A stretch of 64,000 nucleotides of DNA from Nocardioides sp. PD653-B2 (GTDB lineage: Bacteria > Actinomycetota > Actinomycetes > Propionibacteriales > Nocardioidaceae), in NCBI RefSeq assembly GCF_002117935.1, contig NZ_BDJE01000022.1, positions 62,001-126,000 of the forward strand, given 5' to 3'. Below are positions 28,647-40,071 of this stretch, one piece after another. The stretch's first letter is position 1. Every line of letters starts with the position of its first letter. Both the position numbers and the translations under genes were made by a program. The notes under the pieces were generated by a model that saw nothing but the letters and a program-made list of their open reading frames with translations, was not told the origin of the DNA and made no database searches.

Positions 28647-29596
28647 TCTTCGACGAGCAGATACTCGCCCGGCTCTCCAACGGCCTGGTCTACTCCGCCA
28701 TCGCGGTCTATGCGCTGGCCATGCTGGCTTACGCCGCCGAAACCGCCGGCCGGATGGCAGGCGCCCGGGTGGAGGCCGCCGGAGTGGCAGGCGCACGTGT
28801 GGCAGGCACCGGCACGGCGGTCACCGACGCACCCTCCCGCATCCGCCTGCTGGGCGCGGTCGGCACGTCGCTGACCGTGCTGGCGTTCTTGCTGAATCTC
28901 GGCGGCGTGATCACCCGGGGTCTCGCGGCAGGCCGGGTGCCGTGGGGCAACATGTATGAGTTCGTGCTCGTGTGCGCACTCGCGGCCGGCGCCGCGTACC
29001 TGGCGTTCCTGTCCAGGCGCCCGGTTCGGGCCTTCGGCGTCTGGATCGTGGCCATCGTCCTGCTCGCCCTCGGCTTGGCCGTCACCGTCCTCTACGCCCC
29101 CGCCGGCGAGCTGGTGCCGGTGCTGGACTCGTACTGGCTGGTGATCCACGTCGCCGCCGCGATCACCGGTGGAGGTGTCTTCACCGTCGGTGCCGTGGCG
29201 ACCGCCCTGTTCCTGGTGCGCCATCGCCAGGAGCGGCGCGGCACCGCGCAGGCGCCCAGGGGACGCTACGCGGCCAGCCTTCCCTCCACGCGCACCCTGG
29301 AGCAGGTCGCCCACACCGCCCACATCTTCGCCTTCCCGATCTGGACCTTCGCCGTGATGGCCGGTGCCATCTGGGCCGAGAACGCCTGGGGTCGCTACTG
29401 GGGCTGGGACCCCAAGGAGACCTGGGCGTTCATCACCTGGGTCTTCTACGCCGCCCACCTGCACGCCCAGGCAACCGCCGGGTGGCGCGGCGTCCGCGCG
29501 TCCTGGTTTGCCCTCGCCGGGTACGCCGCGTTCCTGTTCAACTTCTTCGGCGTCAACTTGTGGATCTCCGGGCTCCACTCCTACGCCGGGGTCTGA
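28643..29596 (+). CDS. ccsB: Cytochrome c biogenesis protein ResC/CcsB
   Basis: 317 residues, eight membrane helices. It contains the haem-handling tryptophan motif [18 protein letters not shown] and flanking histidines ([34 protein letters not shown]). It partners ResB in System II cytochrome c synthesis. The ATG overlaps the resB stop (ATGA). An Ala/Gly-rich insertion at about residues 35-65 lengthens the first loop. Confidence 0.93.
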   Translation: MIFDEQILARLSNGLVYSAIAVYALAMLAYAAETAGRMAGARVEAAGVAGARVAGTGTAVTDAPSRIRLLGAVGTSLTVLAFLLNLGGVITRGLAAGRVPWGNMYEFVLVCALAAGAAYLAFLSRRPVRAFGVWIVAIVLLALGLAVTVLYAPAGELVPVLDSYWLVIHVAAAITGGGVFTVGAVATALFLVRHRQERRGTAQAPRGRYAASLPSTRTLEQVAHTAHIFAFPIWTFAVMAGAIWAENAWGRYWGWDPKETWAFITWVFYAAHLHAQATAGWRGVRASWFALAGYAAFLFNFFGVNLWISGLHSYAGV

Positions 29597-29694
29597 CCCA
29601 CCCCATATCGATCGAGGGCTATTGGCCTAGGTTCGCACTGGATCCGCCGCGGACAGCGCGGCCAGACAAGGAAAGGAGCGAGACCATCGTTGCC

Positions 29695-30525
29695 ATGAAC
29701 GCCAGCGACCTGGTGATGTCGGGACCGCTCGTGGTCGCGGCACTGTTGGCGATCGCTGCCGGACTGGTCTCCTTCCTCTCGCCGTGCTGCCTTCCTCTCG
29801 TGCCCGGCTACCTGTCCTACGTTGCCGGAATATCCGGCGCGGAGAACCGTCACTCCACCGATGCGTGCGCCGCTGGAAGGCCCCCCGAGGGTCTCAGCGC
29901 GACGAAGACCGAGCCCCGCACGACCGCCCACGCGCCCAGCACACGTCGGGTAGTCACGGGCGCTGTCCTGTTCGTCGCCGGGTTCGCCGCAGTGTTCACC
30001 AGCTACGGCGTCCTGTTCGGCACCTTCGGTGCACTGCTGATCGCCCACCAAGTAACACTGGTCCGCGTCCTGGGGGCGCTCACCATCGTCTTCGGCCTGA
30101 TGTTCACCGGCCTGTTTTGGAAGCTCCCGATCGCCAGCCACAGCCTGCGGCTCGGATACCGCCCGCGCGCCGGGCTCGCCGGTGCACCACTCCTCGGCGT
30201 CATGTTCGGCCTCGGCTGGACCCCGTGCATCGGCCCCACTCTCGCCGCCGTGCTCACCCTGGCCACCAGCAGCGCCGGCGCCGGACGAGGCGCTTTCCTG
30301 TCCTTCGCCTACAGCGTCGGCCTCGGGATCCCATTCATCATCGCCGCGTTCTCGGTCTCGCGTGCAATGGGCCGCCTCCAATGGGCGCGCCGCCACGCCT
30401 CCACCGTCATGCTGCTCGGGGGCCTGATGTTGATCGCGCTCGGCGTACTCCAGGTCAGCGGGCTATGGCTCGACCTGATGACGCGACTCCAAGGCGTCGT
30501 TGCCAACTGGCAGACTCCGATCTGA
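29695..30525 (+). CDS. ccdA: Cytochrome c biogenesis protein CcdA
   Basis: 276 residues, six membrane helices, with the paired redox motifs [17 protein letters not shown] near residue 25 and [14 protein letters not shown] near 178. It moves electrons from cytoplasmic thioredoxin to TlpA/ResA-type proteins. It lies 98 bases after ccsB. The best ribosome site (AAGGAG at 29672-29677) is 17 bases before the ATG, a long gap, so the true start is slightly uncertain. Confidence 0.92.
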   Translation: MNASDLVMSGPLVVAALLAIAAGLVSFLSPCCLPLVPGYLSYVAGISGAENRHSTDACAAGRPPEGLSATKTEPRTTAHAPSTRRVVTGAVLFVAGFAAVFTSYGVLFGTFGALLIAHQVTLVRVLGALTIVFGLMFTGLFWKLPIASHSLRLGYRPRAGLAGAPLLGVMFGLGWTPCIGPTLAAVLTLATSSAGAGRGAFLSFAYSVGLGIPFIIAAFSVSRAMGRLQWARRHASTVMLLGGLMLIALGVLQVSGLWLDLMTRLQGVVANWQTPI

Positions 30526-30717
30526 CCATGCCTGCCAGCTATGCCCGAGCGGAAAGCATCCCGGCATTGTCGTGTCTCTGTCGTCGCCAGCTATGGGGAT
30601 TAGACACCCTTTCCCGCATTCAGGATCGAAAGTCCTGATCGCATCACGGCATACCCCCGCCGACCTTGACAACTCACATCGACGCCGAGCTTGGCGAGGC
30701 GGGCCAGCCTGGAGGCA

Positions 30718-31062
30718 TCAGTGCGGGGGTTGTGACAGTTCCTTCGGTTTGACGGCGCGGAAGCGCATCAAGTGGGCGACAGCTGCGCAGTCCACGGTGA
30801 TCCCGGTCAGCCCCAGGTCAGTCAGCGCATCTGTGAGTTCGCTGGGCTCGATGAGACGGTGCGGGGATCGGTCGATTGCGTGGATCCACCGTGCGAGCCG
30901 GGTGTCCGTCAGGTCGTAGCCGAGGAGGGCTCCACCCGGCTTGAGCAAGCGGGTGACTTCATTGAGCGCGGCTCGCCACTCGATGACGTGGTGCAACATG
31001 AGGTAGGAAGTCACGGCGTCAAACGATGCAGTGCCGTATGCGGGCGCGACTGCCTTCGGCAA
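30718..31062 (-). pseudogene. C-terminal fragment of a SAM-dependent methyltransferase
   Basis: The frame encodes SFDAVTSYLMLHHVIEW, then RLLKPGGALLGYDLTDT and a C-terminal region, the second half of a class I methyltransferase. The N-terminal SAM-binding motif is absent. Similarity stops near 31030, where a piece of an unrelated gene on the other strand begins, so the gene was cut by a rearrangement. Confidence 0.68.
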
Positions 31063-31273
31063 GGACCCGCAGACCTACCGGCGCTACCTGGTCAACCACG
31101 ATTTCGGACACGCCCACGGCAACTCGCACGAGGCCTGCCCCGCTGAAGGACAGCGGGCGCCCGTCATGATGCGCCAGACCAAGTGTGTCGAGACATGCGT
31201 GCCCAACCCCTGGCCCTACCCGCCGCGAGAGACCTCCACCCCCGTGGGGCCGAGCAGGCAGCTGTGCTCATAG
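31047..31273 (+). pseudogene. C-terminal fragment of a DUF3152 protein
   Basis: The stretch FGKDPQTYRRYLVNHDFGHAH, then HEACP and PVMMRQTKCVETCVPNPWPYP is the metallopeptidase-like end of DUF3152 proteins (NHxxGH metal motif). Nothing upstream matches the rest of the family. It abuts the methyltransferase fragment and the copper ATPase stop. Confidence 0.68.
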
Positions 31274-33721
<2,448 letters not shown>

Positions 33722-33730
33722 GGTTCCATG

Positions 33731-33747
33731 ATACCCCCCTTGGGTAT
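33731..33747. promoter_or_regulatory. CsoR-type operator upstream of copA
   Basis: ATACCCCCCTTGGGTAT: pseudo-palindromic C-run/G-run box like known CsoR sites. It ends immediately before the copA start, so Cu(I)-free CsoR would block expression. Confidence 0.75.
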
Positions 33748-33852
33748 GTAGTCAAGGAGTCGGTCCTCATCTCGCCCCAGTCGGATCCGTTGGCCGACGC
33801 CCAGGAAAACTGAGCGAAGGGCATCGGAGCCACCGGAAACGAGTGCGGGGGT

Positions 33853-34446
33853 TCAGGGCAGGCGCAGCACGATCAGCTGATCGGGCTCGAGGCGGAGGTC
33901 CTTGGGGTCGCCGGCGACCGACATTTCGTTGCTGGTGACGTTCACCTGCTGTCCGTCCTTCGCTCTCACCCCACCGATCTGCGTCGGGGTCAGCGTGACT
34001 CCCCACTGGGTGAACAGCTGGCCCAGCGTGAAGGTTTCGCCGACGGTGTCGGCCTCGATGTGGATCGTCCCGTCGGTCTCGTGGGTGTGGACCGCTGACA
34101 TGGCGCCGGTGGTGGGGTCGACGCCGATGTTGGCCGGTATCGGCACGTCCTTGCCGTCGATGATGATCCGCAGCTGTGGGTGGTAGTGCTCGGCGGTTCC
34201 CATGGGTCCCAGGTCCAGGCCGGCACTGGCGACCCGCGCGGGTACGTCGGTCGGTGCTGGCCACGGGGGCATTGAGGTCTGGTCCGGGTCAGCCGATCCG
34301 CCTGAGTTTCCGGCCTGACTAGAGGCGTCGTTGTTCGCTGGGTCGCTGCCGCAGCCCAGAAGCAGGCCGAGGAGTAGAGCGCTGATCACCGGGGCGGCGG
34401 ACATCCGGCGAAGTACTGATCTGTTCCGTGCGTGAGTCAGAGTCAC
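33853..34446 (-). CDS. Lipoprotein of the copper region, function unknown
   Basis: 197 residues from a GTG preceded by GGAAGGA. Lipobox LLLGLLLGCGS. The mature domain carries GTAEHYHPQLRIIIDGK and AVHTHETDGTIHIEA, two histidine clusters that suggest Cu binding, followed by FTLGQLFTQWGV. Similar proteins often sit next to copper genes in actinobacteria, but I know no assigned function. Confidence 0.7.
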   Translation of the reverse strand: MTLTHARNRSVLRRMSAAPVISALLLGLLLGCGSDPANNDASSQAGNSGGSADPDQTSMPPWPAPTDVPARVASAGLDLGPMGTAEHYHPQLRIIIDGKDVPIPANIGVDPTTGAMSAVHTHETDGTIHIEADTVGETFTLGQLFTQWGVTLTPTQIGGVRAKDGQQVNVTSNEMSVAGDPKDLRLEPDQLIVLRLP

Positions 34447-34593
34447 GTGGGTTCCTTCCGATGAGTTGGGGACGGCGGATGGGGCGGTCCACCCAGGCGG
34501 GTGTCAGGCGCCCGTTGCTGCCGAGCCGGCGTGGCCCGCACGAGATCTGCGGGCCACGCCTGAGTGGGCACCTGGTGGACACGAGGGTCGTGG

Positions 34594-35169
34594 TCAGGAC
34601 CCGAGGAGGTCCTCCATCTGGGCGATCTCGGCGGTCTGATCGGCCTCGATCTTCTCGGCCAGCGCGATGGCGTCGGGATTCTCGCCGTCCTGCTGCTCGG
34701 TCTTAGCCATCTCGATGGCACCAGTGTGGTGCTCGATCATCATTTCGAGGAACATCTGGTCGAACCCGGCGCCGGTAGCAGTACCGAGACTCTCCATATC
34801 GGCGTCGCTCATCATTCCGGACATGTCGCTGCCGGAGTGATCCATCCCGCCCTCGGAGTCGGAAGAGACCTCTTGGCCCCAGTCCTCGAGCCAGCCGGTC
34901 ATAGTGTCGATCTCGGGGCCCTGAGCGGCCTCGATCTTCTCGGCAAGCTGCTTCACCTCGGGACTGGAGGCGCGTTCCTGGGCCATCGTGGCCATCTCCA
35001 CGGCCTGTTCGTGGTGCGGGATCATCGACTGGGCGAATGTCACGTCGGCGTCGTTGAACTGCGCACCGCTGCTACCGGTTGAATCGTTGGAATCGGTGTC
35101 GCTGCCGCAGCCGGCAACGGTCAGTGCTGCCACGACGGCAAATGCGACGGACATGAGTGCTCTCTTCAT
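34594..35169 (-). CDS. DUF305 lipoprotein
   Basis: 191 residues from the ATG at 35169 (AGGAGA upstream). Lipobox LTVAGCGSD. Two DUF305 half-repeats: FAQSMIPHHEQAVEMATMA and FLEMMIEHHTGAIEMAKTE, each with a HH motif, and a Met/His-rich linker (MDHSGSDMSGMM). DUF305 proteins are four-helix bundles linked to copper handling. Neighbours in the same direction are the His-rich lipoprotein and csoR. Confidence 0.88.
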   Translation of the reverse strand: MKRALMSVAFAVVAALTVAGCGSDTDSNDSTGSSGAQFNDADVTFAQSMIPHHEQAVEMATMAQERASSPEVKQLAEKIEAAQGPEIDTMTGWLEDWGQEVSSDSEGGMDHSGSDMSGMMSDADMESLGTATGAGFDQMFLEMMIEHHTGAIEMAKTEQQDGENPDAIALAEKIEADQTAEIAQMEDLLGS

Positions 35170-35248
35170 GGGTATATCTCCTGAGTGGTCTGTCGAATGA
35201 GGGCATGCGGGAATCAGCGGAGCCACAGCAGGGGTGCTCCGCAGATGC

Positions 35249-35734
35249 TCAGCAGCGCTGAATCGACAGCTTGATCAGGGATGGCGGGTCAGGGTCCCGA
35301 CCACGAGGAACGATCACTCGGGTACATCGAGGCAACGACCAGACCACTGGTGCTACTCGCGCCCGGTGGAGGAGCCGCAGAAGGGCCAGCAGCGCGGCGC
35401 CGAGGATGGCCAGGCACATGGCGCCCATCGCCATGCCACCATGACCGGAGCCGGTGGAAGCCTCGAGCAGCTCCTTTGCCTGGTTGCCGGCCCGCAGCCC
35501 AGCATCCGACACGATGCCCGTGGGGATCGCGGCAAGGTCGGAGGCGTCCATGCTCATCGAGGACTCCGTCAGGAGCGCCGGCGGAGCTGTTTGCATGCTC
35601 ATGCCTGCGGCACCATGACCACTGCTCTGACCACTGAGTCCGTGCATACCGAACAGGCCTGTGAGCACCACGATCAGTCCAGCCAACCGCAGCGTGCGAT
35701 GCGCTGAGGTCGGGACTGGCACGGGCAGGGTCAC
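35249..35734 (-). CDS. DUF6153 family membrane protein
   Basis: 161 residues from a GTG. A membrane helix contains LTGLFGMHGLSG. A Met/His-rich loop (HGAAGMSMQ, SSMSMDAS) and a C-terminal helix with MAMGAMCLAILGAALLALL follow. Such small Met/His-rich proteins accompany actinobacterial copper loci and may bind copper on the outside. Function not established. Confidence 0.68.
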   Translation of the reverse strand: MTLPVPVPTSAHRTLRLAGLIVVLTGLFGMHGLSGQSSGHGAAGMSMQTAPPALLTESSMSMDASDLAAIPTGIVSDAGLRAGNQAKELLEASTGSGHGGMAMGAMCLAILGAALLALLRLLHRARVAPVVWSLPRCTRVIVPRGRDPDPPSLIKLSIQRC

Positions 35735-35786
35735 GCTCCGATGGTATCGACCATGTGCTTGACGCCATCCGTGCCGGCTCTCGGGG

Positions 35787-36140
35787 CTAGGCGACGTGAC
35801 CGGGGTCGGATTGAAGTCCGGCGACAAGGTTGAACCCGCCGGTCAGCACGTTGGGGGCAACGAGGCCATCCACGTCCGCGATCTCGCGGTCGCTGAACCC
35901 ATGCGAGCGCAGCGCCTCGATCTGCTCGTCACTGATGATGGTGGGCTCGCGATAGACCTGAAGCCCGTAGGCGATCATCGCGGCATAGCGGGGACCCGAC
36001 GACGTCCCGTGGCGCGCCAGCTCGATCTCGTCCTCGCCGATCCGCAGTCCTCGCGCCGCGTCGATGTGGGACTGCAGGCACCGCTCGCAGCCCTGGACCA
36101 TCTCCATCGCGATGGAGATCCGCTCAGCGACCGCGCTCAA
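35787..36140 (-). CDS. Carboxymuconolactone decarboxylase/AhpD-like protein, probably N-terminally truncated
   Basis: 117 residues from a TTG. The CxxC-H motif GCERCLQSHIDAAR near residue 20 is the redox centre of AhpD-like alkylhydroperoxidases, and the C-terminal half SDREIADVDGLVAPNVLTGGFNLVAG fits the family. The usual 30-50 residue N-terminal helix region is missing. An alternative ATG frame (MKRTKLERGR) runs into a stop, suggesting a small indel near 36125. Confidence 0.6.
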   Translation of the reverse strand: MSAVAERISIAMEMVQGCERCLQSHIDAARGLRIGEDEIELARHGTSSGPRYAAMIAYGLQVYREPTIISDEQIEALRSHGFSDREIADVDGLVAPNVLTGGFNLVAGLQSDPGHVA

Positions 36141-36175
36141 GCTTGGTGCGCTTCATCGCCCTGCTCAGCTGCGGG

Positions 36176-36382
36176 TCATGCGACCTGGTAGCCGGCCTCT
36201 TCCACGGCGGACCGGACGGCGGCGGCGTCGATGGGCTCGGCGCTGGTGATGCTCACGGCACCGGTCTCGAGGACCACGTCGACGGACTCGACTCCGGGTA
36301 TCTCCTGGACCTCTTCGGTGACCGAGGAGACGCAGTGGCCGCTTGTCATGCCGGTGGCGGTGTAGGTGCTGGTCTGGCTCAT
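36176..36382 (-). CDS. HMA-domain copper chaperone with one metal ligand changed
   Basis: 68 residues, a single ferredoxin-like HMA domain. The metal loop reads GMTSGHC where its close paralogue at 38856 reads GMTCGHC, so the first Cys of CxxC is Ser (codon AGC). The rest (SVTEEVQEIPGVESVDVVLETG) is well conserved, so the gene is under selection or recently changed. It lies 45 bases downstream of csoR on the same strand. Copper affinity should be lower or altered. Confidence 0.82.
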   Translation of the reverse strand: MSQTSTYTATGMTSGHCVSSVTEEVQEIPGVESVDVVLETGAVSITSAEPIDAAAVRSAVEEAGYQVA

Positions 36383-36427
36383 CGTTCTCATTCCTTCTCG
36401 ATGTGGCTGTGATGGCAGGTTTGTGGG

Positions 36428-36739
36428 TCAGGAACGGACGAGGCGGGCGATCGCGTCGGAGGCTTCCTTGAGCTTGATCTCGGCCTCGTGCCCGCCCTCA
36501 CGGGCGGCGTCGACCACGCAGTGGGCCATGTGCTCGTCCAGCAGGCCGAGTGCCACCGACTGCAGTGCCTTCGTCATCGCCGAGACCTGGGTGAGGATGT
36601 CGATGCAGTACTGCTCCTCCTCCACCATCCGCTGGAGGCCGCGCGCCTGGCCCTCGATGCGGCGCAGCCGCTTGAGGTAGTCACCCTTGGTGTTGTTGGC
36701 GATGTAGCTGTGCTCGTGCGCGGGCTGCTGCTCGGTCAT
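36428..36739 (-). CDS. csoR: Copper-sensing repressor CsoR
   Basis: 103 residues, all-alpha DUF156/CsoR fold. The Cu(I) ligands are present: Cys45 (QYCIDIL), His70 and Cys74 (DEHMAHC). It binds GC-rich pseudo-palindromes and lets go when Cu(I) binds. A matching operator lies 45 bases upstream (36784-36800), and two more precede copA (33731) and the copZ-copA operon (38792), so all are probably its targets. Confidence 0.92.
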   Translation of the reverse strand: MTEQQPAHEHSYIANNTKGDYLKRLRRIEGQARGLQRMVEEEQYCIDILTQVSAMTKALQSVALGLLDEHMAHCVVDAAREGGHEAEIKLKEASDAIARLVRS

Positions 36740-36783
36740 CGCGGTGCCTTTCAGGCTCTCGGTCGGGAAACTCCACTCTCAGG

Positions 36784-36800
36784 GTACCCCCCTCCGGTAT
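36784..36800. promoter_or_regulatory. CsoR-type operator upstream of csoR
   Basis: GTACCCCCCTCCGGTAT, the same box as the sites at 33731 and 38792. It would give autoregulation of csoR and the downstream minus-strand genes. Confidence 0.72.
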
Positions 36801-37015
36801 CTCGGATTGCGTTCTCCTGTCGGCTTCTGGCTCGGGACGTCTGCCGCCATCAGCGCAGGGTCGTCCCCCTCGACGGCGAGACGGATGCTCCGAGTGACGT
36901 CGCGTGCGTAGGAGGATCCGCAGTACGGTGACACCGTCCTCGGACTCGACCTAGTGATCGCCCGCTGCGAGCCGTGGTGACCGCCAACACGAGTACCTGG
37001 CGATCGGAGGCGCGG

Positions 37016-37198
37016 ATGGCTTACCTGGCTCCTGGCGCACTCATCGTCTTGGTGGTCGCCTTGACGTGGCTCTCGTCCCGGCGGCGACAGCGGTCGACCG
37101 GGTGTTGCGCACCGGCCGATCCCAGAGATGATCTGCGGATGCGCGCCGCCTTCGACGAGGACACGAACGGCGGCCAACCAAACCCTCCGACGCAATGA
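37016..37198 (+). CDS. Small membrane protein with CC motif
   Basis: 60 residues from an ATG preceded by GGAGG. One membrane helix (LAPGALIVLVVALTWL), a basic patch (SSRRRQRS), then TGCCAPADP and a polar tail. Single-helix CC proteins of this kind recur in this window (see 44791-44888). No known function. Confidence 0.5.
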   Translation: MAYLAPGALIVLVVALTWLSSRRRQRSTGCCAPADPRDDLRMRAAFDEDTNGGQPNPPTQ

Positions 37199-37312
37199 GC
37201 CGCTCCAACCGGCGGGCACCCATTGGGCAAGGACACGTGGCGCACAATCTCTCACGGCAGAGCGCGGTCTTGGACGCCCTCCCAGTTCGGCGGGCGCAGG
37301 ATCCGGACGGAT

Positions 37313-37331
37313 CTACTATGTTCCATAGTTG
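37313..37331. promoter_or_regulatory. BlaI-type operator, site 4
   Basis: CTACTATGTTCCATAGTTG: one mismatch from the full palindrome. It lies 108 bases upstream of the DsbD-like/cupredoxin membrane protein, with a TACTAT that could serve as its -10 box. Confidence 0.75.
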
Positions 37332-37439
37332 ATCGGTTGGTCGCGGCATTCGAGGCCGATCAGGATCCCCCTATGCCACTGAGGAGTGCGTCGTGCCGAT
37401 GGTTCACCTGTGCCGCCTTCGCCCGAGGGGAGTCGGTCG

Positions 37440-38542
37440 ATGAACCTGATGGCCATCCTGGTCACGGGCCTGCTGGCGGGCGGCGTCTCCTGCGCCGCGG
37501 TTCAGGGTGGGCTGCTCACCGGGTTGGTGGCTCGCCAACACAAGGGGGTTCGGCCTGCGTCGGCCGCGATGTCCCGCGACCACGGGCAGGGCCGGGCGGC
37601 GGGCACCGACCGGCCCGCGTTGGGGACATCTCGGCTGCGGCTCGGGCGGTTGGCGGACGATCTGAGTCCTGTGGGTGGCTTCCTGGCCGGGAAGCTGGTG
37701 TCCCACACGATCCTCGGAGCACTGTTGGGTGGGGTGGGTACGGCAGTTGAACTGTCGGCGCACACGCGAGCGCTAGTTCAGCTGCTCGCCGGCGCGTTGA
37801 TCGTGTGCTCGGTCTCGCCCAGCTCGGGATGCCCGGGTTCAAGGGCTTCGTGATCACTCCTCCATCGTCTTGGCTGCGCCTGGTGCGCGGCCGGGCGCGA
37901 TCCCAGGCTGCGCTCGCTCCGGCGGTGCTGGGCTTCGCGACCATCCTGATCCCGTGCGGAGTGACCCTGTCGGTGATGGCGCTGGCGCTGACCTCGGGCT
38001 CGTGGGTCGGCGGCGCGGCCACGATGGCGGTCTTCGTGATCGGGACGAGCCCGCTGTTCACCCTGATCGGGTACCTGGCCCTCAAGGCGGTCACCACGTG
38101 GAAGAACCGCCTCGCGATCGCGACCGGCGTCGTCCTGCTGGGCATGGGCTTGTACACGTTCAACGGCGGGCTCACCATCCTGGGCTCGCCGCTCGCCGCG
38201 AGGAACCTGGCCAGCACCCTCGGGTTCGAGGAGGCGCCGGCGGACGCCTCGACGGTCACCGCGGCCGCGGACGGCAGCACCCAGACCGCGGTGATCACCG
38301 TCAGCCCGGGCAGCTACTCCCCTGGCAATGTGCTGGTGAAGGCCGGAGTCCCGACCAAGCAGGTTTTCCGGTCTGAGAACGCTGCCGGTTGCGAGCGAGC
38401 CCTGGTGATCGGCTCTCTCGGCGTGGATGAGGTGCTCCCTGCCAACGGCGACACCGTCATCGACGCCGGCACCTTGGAGGCGGGGACCATCGAGTACTCC
38501 TGTGCCATGGGCATGTACTCCGGGCTGATCACGGTCCAGTGA
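37440..38542 (+). pseudogene. DsbD/TauE-like membrane protein fused to a C-terminal cupredoxin-like domain, one frameshift
   Basis: From ATG at 37440 (AGGGGAG upstream) the N-terminal half MNLMAILVTGLLAGGVSCAAVQGG, then FLAGKLVSHTILGALLG matches the sulfite-exporter/DsbD_2 family. One base is missing near 37808 (ALIV-LGLAQLG expected), after which the second half continues: FATILIPCGVTLSVMALAL, then three more helices. A tail follows with VTVSPGSYSPGNVLVKAGVP and EYSCAMGMYSG, a cupredoxin-like copper site. Corrected length is 367 residues. It probably handles copper or thiol redox across the membrane. Confidence 0.78.
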
Positions 38543-38553
38543 GGAGGACGGTC

Positions 38554-38784
38554 ATGGCGACCACGACACGACAGACCTTCAGCGTCGAGGGCATGCACTG
38601 CGCATCGTGCACGCTGCTCATCGACGAGATCCTCGAGGAGCTCGACGGGGTACGCCGCTCGACGACCAAGCTGCGCAAGCGCCGCACTGTCGTCGAGTTC
38701 GACCCGGCCACCTGCACCCCCGACGCGATCGTGGCCGCCATCGCCGGGGCCGGCTCCGGCTACATCGCGACACCCAAGCCCTAA
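38554..38784 (+). CDS. HMA-domain protein (CopZ-like)
   Basis: 76 residues from an ATG with GAGGAGG upstream. The metal loop is GMHCASCTLLID (CxxC intact). It starts 12 bases after the cupredoxin-fusion gene, so it is probably co-transcribed and may pass copper to or from that protein. Confidence 0.8.
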   Translation: MATTTRQTFSVEGMHCASCTLLIDEILEELDGVRRSTTKLRKRRTVVEFDPATCTPDAIVAAIAGAGSGYIATPKP

Positions 38785-38791
38785 CCGGGCC

Positions 38792-38808
38792 GTACCCCCG
38801 TAGGGTAT
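38792..38808. promoter_or_regulatory. CsoR-type operator upstream of the copZ-copA operon
   Basis: GTACCCCCGTAGGGTAT, near-perfect inverted repeat (TACCC/GGGTA). It lies 48 bases upstream of the copZ ATG at 38856. Confidence 0.78.
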
Positions 38809-38855
38809 ATGGTTGGAGTCGACACGGAGCCGAGCTGAATCGAAGGAGTCCTCCC

Positions 38856-39059
38856 ATGAGCAGCAGCACCTACACCGTCACCGGCATGACCTGCGGCCAC
38901 TGCGTCGCCTCCGTCACCGAAGAGGTCAGCGAGATTCCCGGCGTGGAGCAGGTCGACGTCGTCTTGGAGACAGGCACCCTGACGGTCATCGGCAACCAGC
39001 CGATCGACCCGGTGGCGGTACGGGCCGCGGTCGAGGAAGCGGGGTACCAGCTCGGATGA
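38856..39059 (+). CDS. copZ: Copper chaperone CopZ
   Basis: 67 residues, one HMA domain with GMTCGHCVASVTEEV (intact CxxC). It delivers Cu(I) to the P-ATPase encoded two genes downstream. AAGGAG precedes the ATG. Its stop overlaps the next gene (ATGA). Very similar to the Ser-variant at 36176-36382. Confidence 0.88.
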   Translation: MSSSTYTVTGMTCGHCVASVTEEVSEIPGVEQVDVVLETGTLTVIGNQPIDPVAVRAAVEEAGYQLG

Positions 39060-40057
39060 GCACGGCGGTCCGCATCGCCGCCTTCGTGGCCGCCGTGGTC
39101 GCGGTCTTCGCGACCGCCCTCGTGGTCGGCCGTGGCATCGGCCCGATCGGCGACAACGGCGAGGGTGCCGAGGCCATGGATCACACCTCGGCTGGAACAG
39201 CTCCCGAAGGGGCGGAGTCCGCGGAGGACGCCATGGAGGACGCCATGGAGGTCCCGGGCGGCCTGATGGTCTCCTCAGGCGGGTACACCTTCGACCTCGG
39301 CCAGCAAACCGCTGCGCCCGGGACCGGGGTCCCACTGTCGTTCCGGATCCTCGGGCCCGACGGGGAGCCGGTGACCGGGTACGACGTCGAGCACGCGAAG
39401 GAACTGCACCTGATCGCGGTACGGCGCGACCTGACCGGGTTCCAGCACGTCCACCCGACGCTCGCGACAGACGGCACCTGGTCGACCGATCTCGCGCTCA
39501 CCCCCGGCGACTGGCGACTGTTCGCGGACTTCAAGCCCACCGACGTGGACGCGTTGACTCTCGGCGCCGACCTCCCGGTGGCGGGCCGCTACCAGCCCGC
39601 GGCCAGCCCGGGCGAGTCGCGAACGAGTGCGGTGGATGGGTACCAGGTCACGATCGACGGCGAGCTCGTCGCGGGCACCGACTCCCGCCTGAGACTCACC
39701 GTGACCAAGGATGGCAAGCCTGTCACCGACCTGGAGCCGTACCTGGGCGCCTACGGACATCTCGTGGCGCTCCGTGAAGGCGACCTCGCCTACCTGCACG
39801 TCCACCCCGACGGCACCCCGGGCGACGGCACCACGGAGCCCGGCCCGGCGGTCGCGTTCGTCGCCGAGGTACCGAGCGCCGGCGCCTACCGGCTGTTCCT
39901 CGACTTCCAGCACGACGGCGTCGTGCGCACCGCGTCCTTCGCTCTCAGTGCCGAGGCCAGCGAAGCGGCTGAGCCCCCGGAGCCGTCCGATTCGACGCCG
40001 ACCGAGTCGACGCCGTTCGAGTCCACGCCGTCCGAGTCCGGCCACAACGGTCACTGA
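39056..40057 (+). CDS. Membrane-anchored copper-associated protein, function unknown
   Basis: 333 residues: an N-terminal membrane helix (residues about 5-25), an acidic Met-containing linker, then two beta-sandwich halves with [19 protein letters not shown] and [20 protein letters not shown]. The repeated HxHP motifs suggest two metal sites. The C-terminus is a Ser/Thr/Pro/Glu repeat ending GHNGH. The layout recalls YtkA/FixH-like copper proteins. It sits between copZ and copA in a CsoR-controlled operon, so a periplasmic copper-binding role is likely. Confidence 0.75.
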   Translation: MSTAVRIAAFVAAVVAVFATALVVGRGIGPIGDNGEGAEAMDHTSAGTAPEGAESAEDAMEDAMEVPGGLMVSSGGYTFDLGQQTAAPGTGVPLSFRILGPDGEPVTGYDVEHAKELHLIAVRRDLTGFQHVHPTLATDGTWSTDLALTPGDWRLFADFKPTDVDALTLGADLPVAGRYQPAASPGESRTSAVDGYQVTIDGELVAGTDSRLRLTVTKDGKPVTDLEPYLGAYGHLVALREGDLAYLHVHPDGTPGDGTTEPGPAVAFVAEVPSAGAYRLFLDFQHDGVVRTASFALSAEASEAAEPPEPSDSTPTESTPFESTPSESGHNGH

Positions 40058-40071
40058 CTAGGAGAACGATC

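Noticed and set aside
36779..37255. 158-codon minus-strand frame upstream of csoR
   Set aside because: It covers the csoR operator and a plus-strand small gene; a few plausible residues but no family match by eye.
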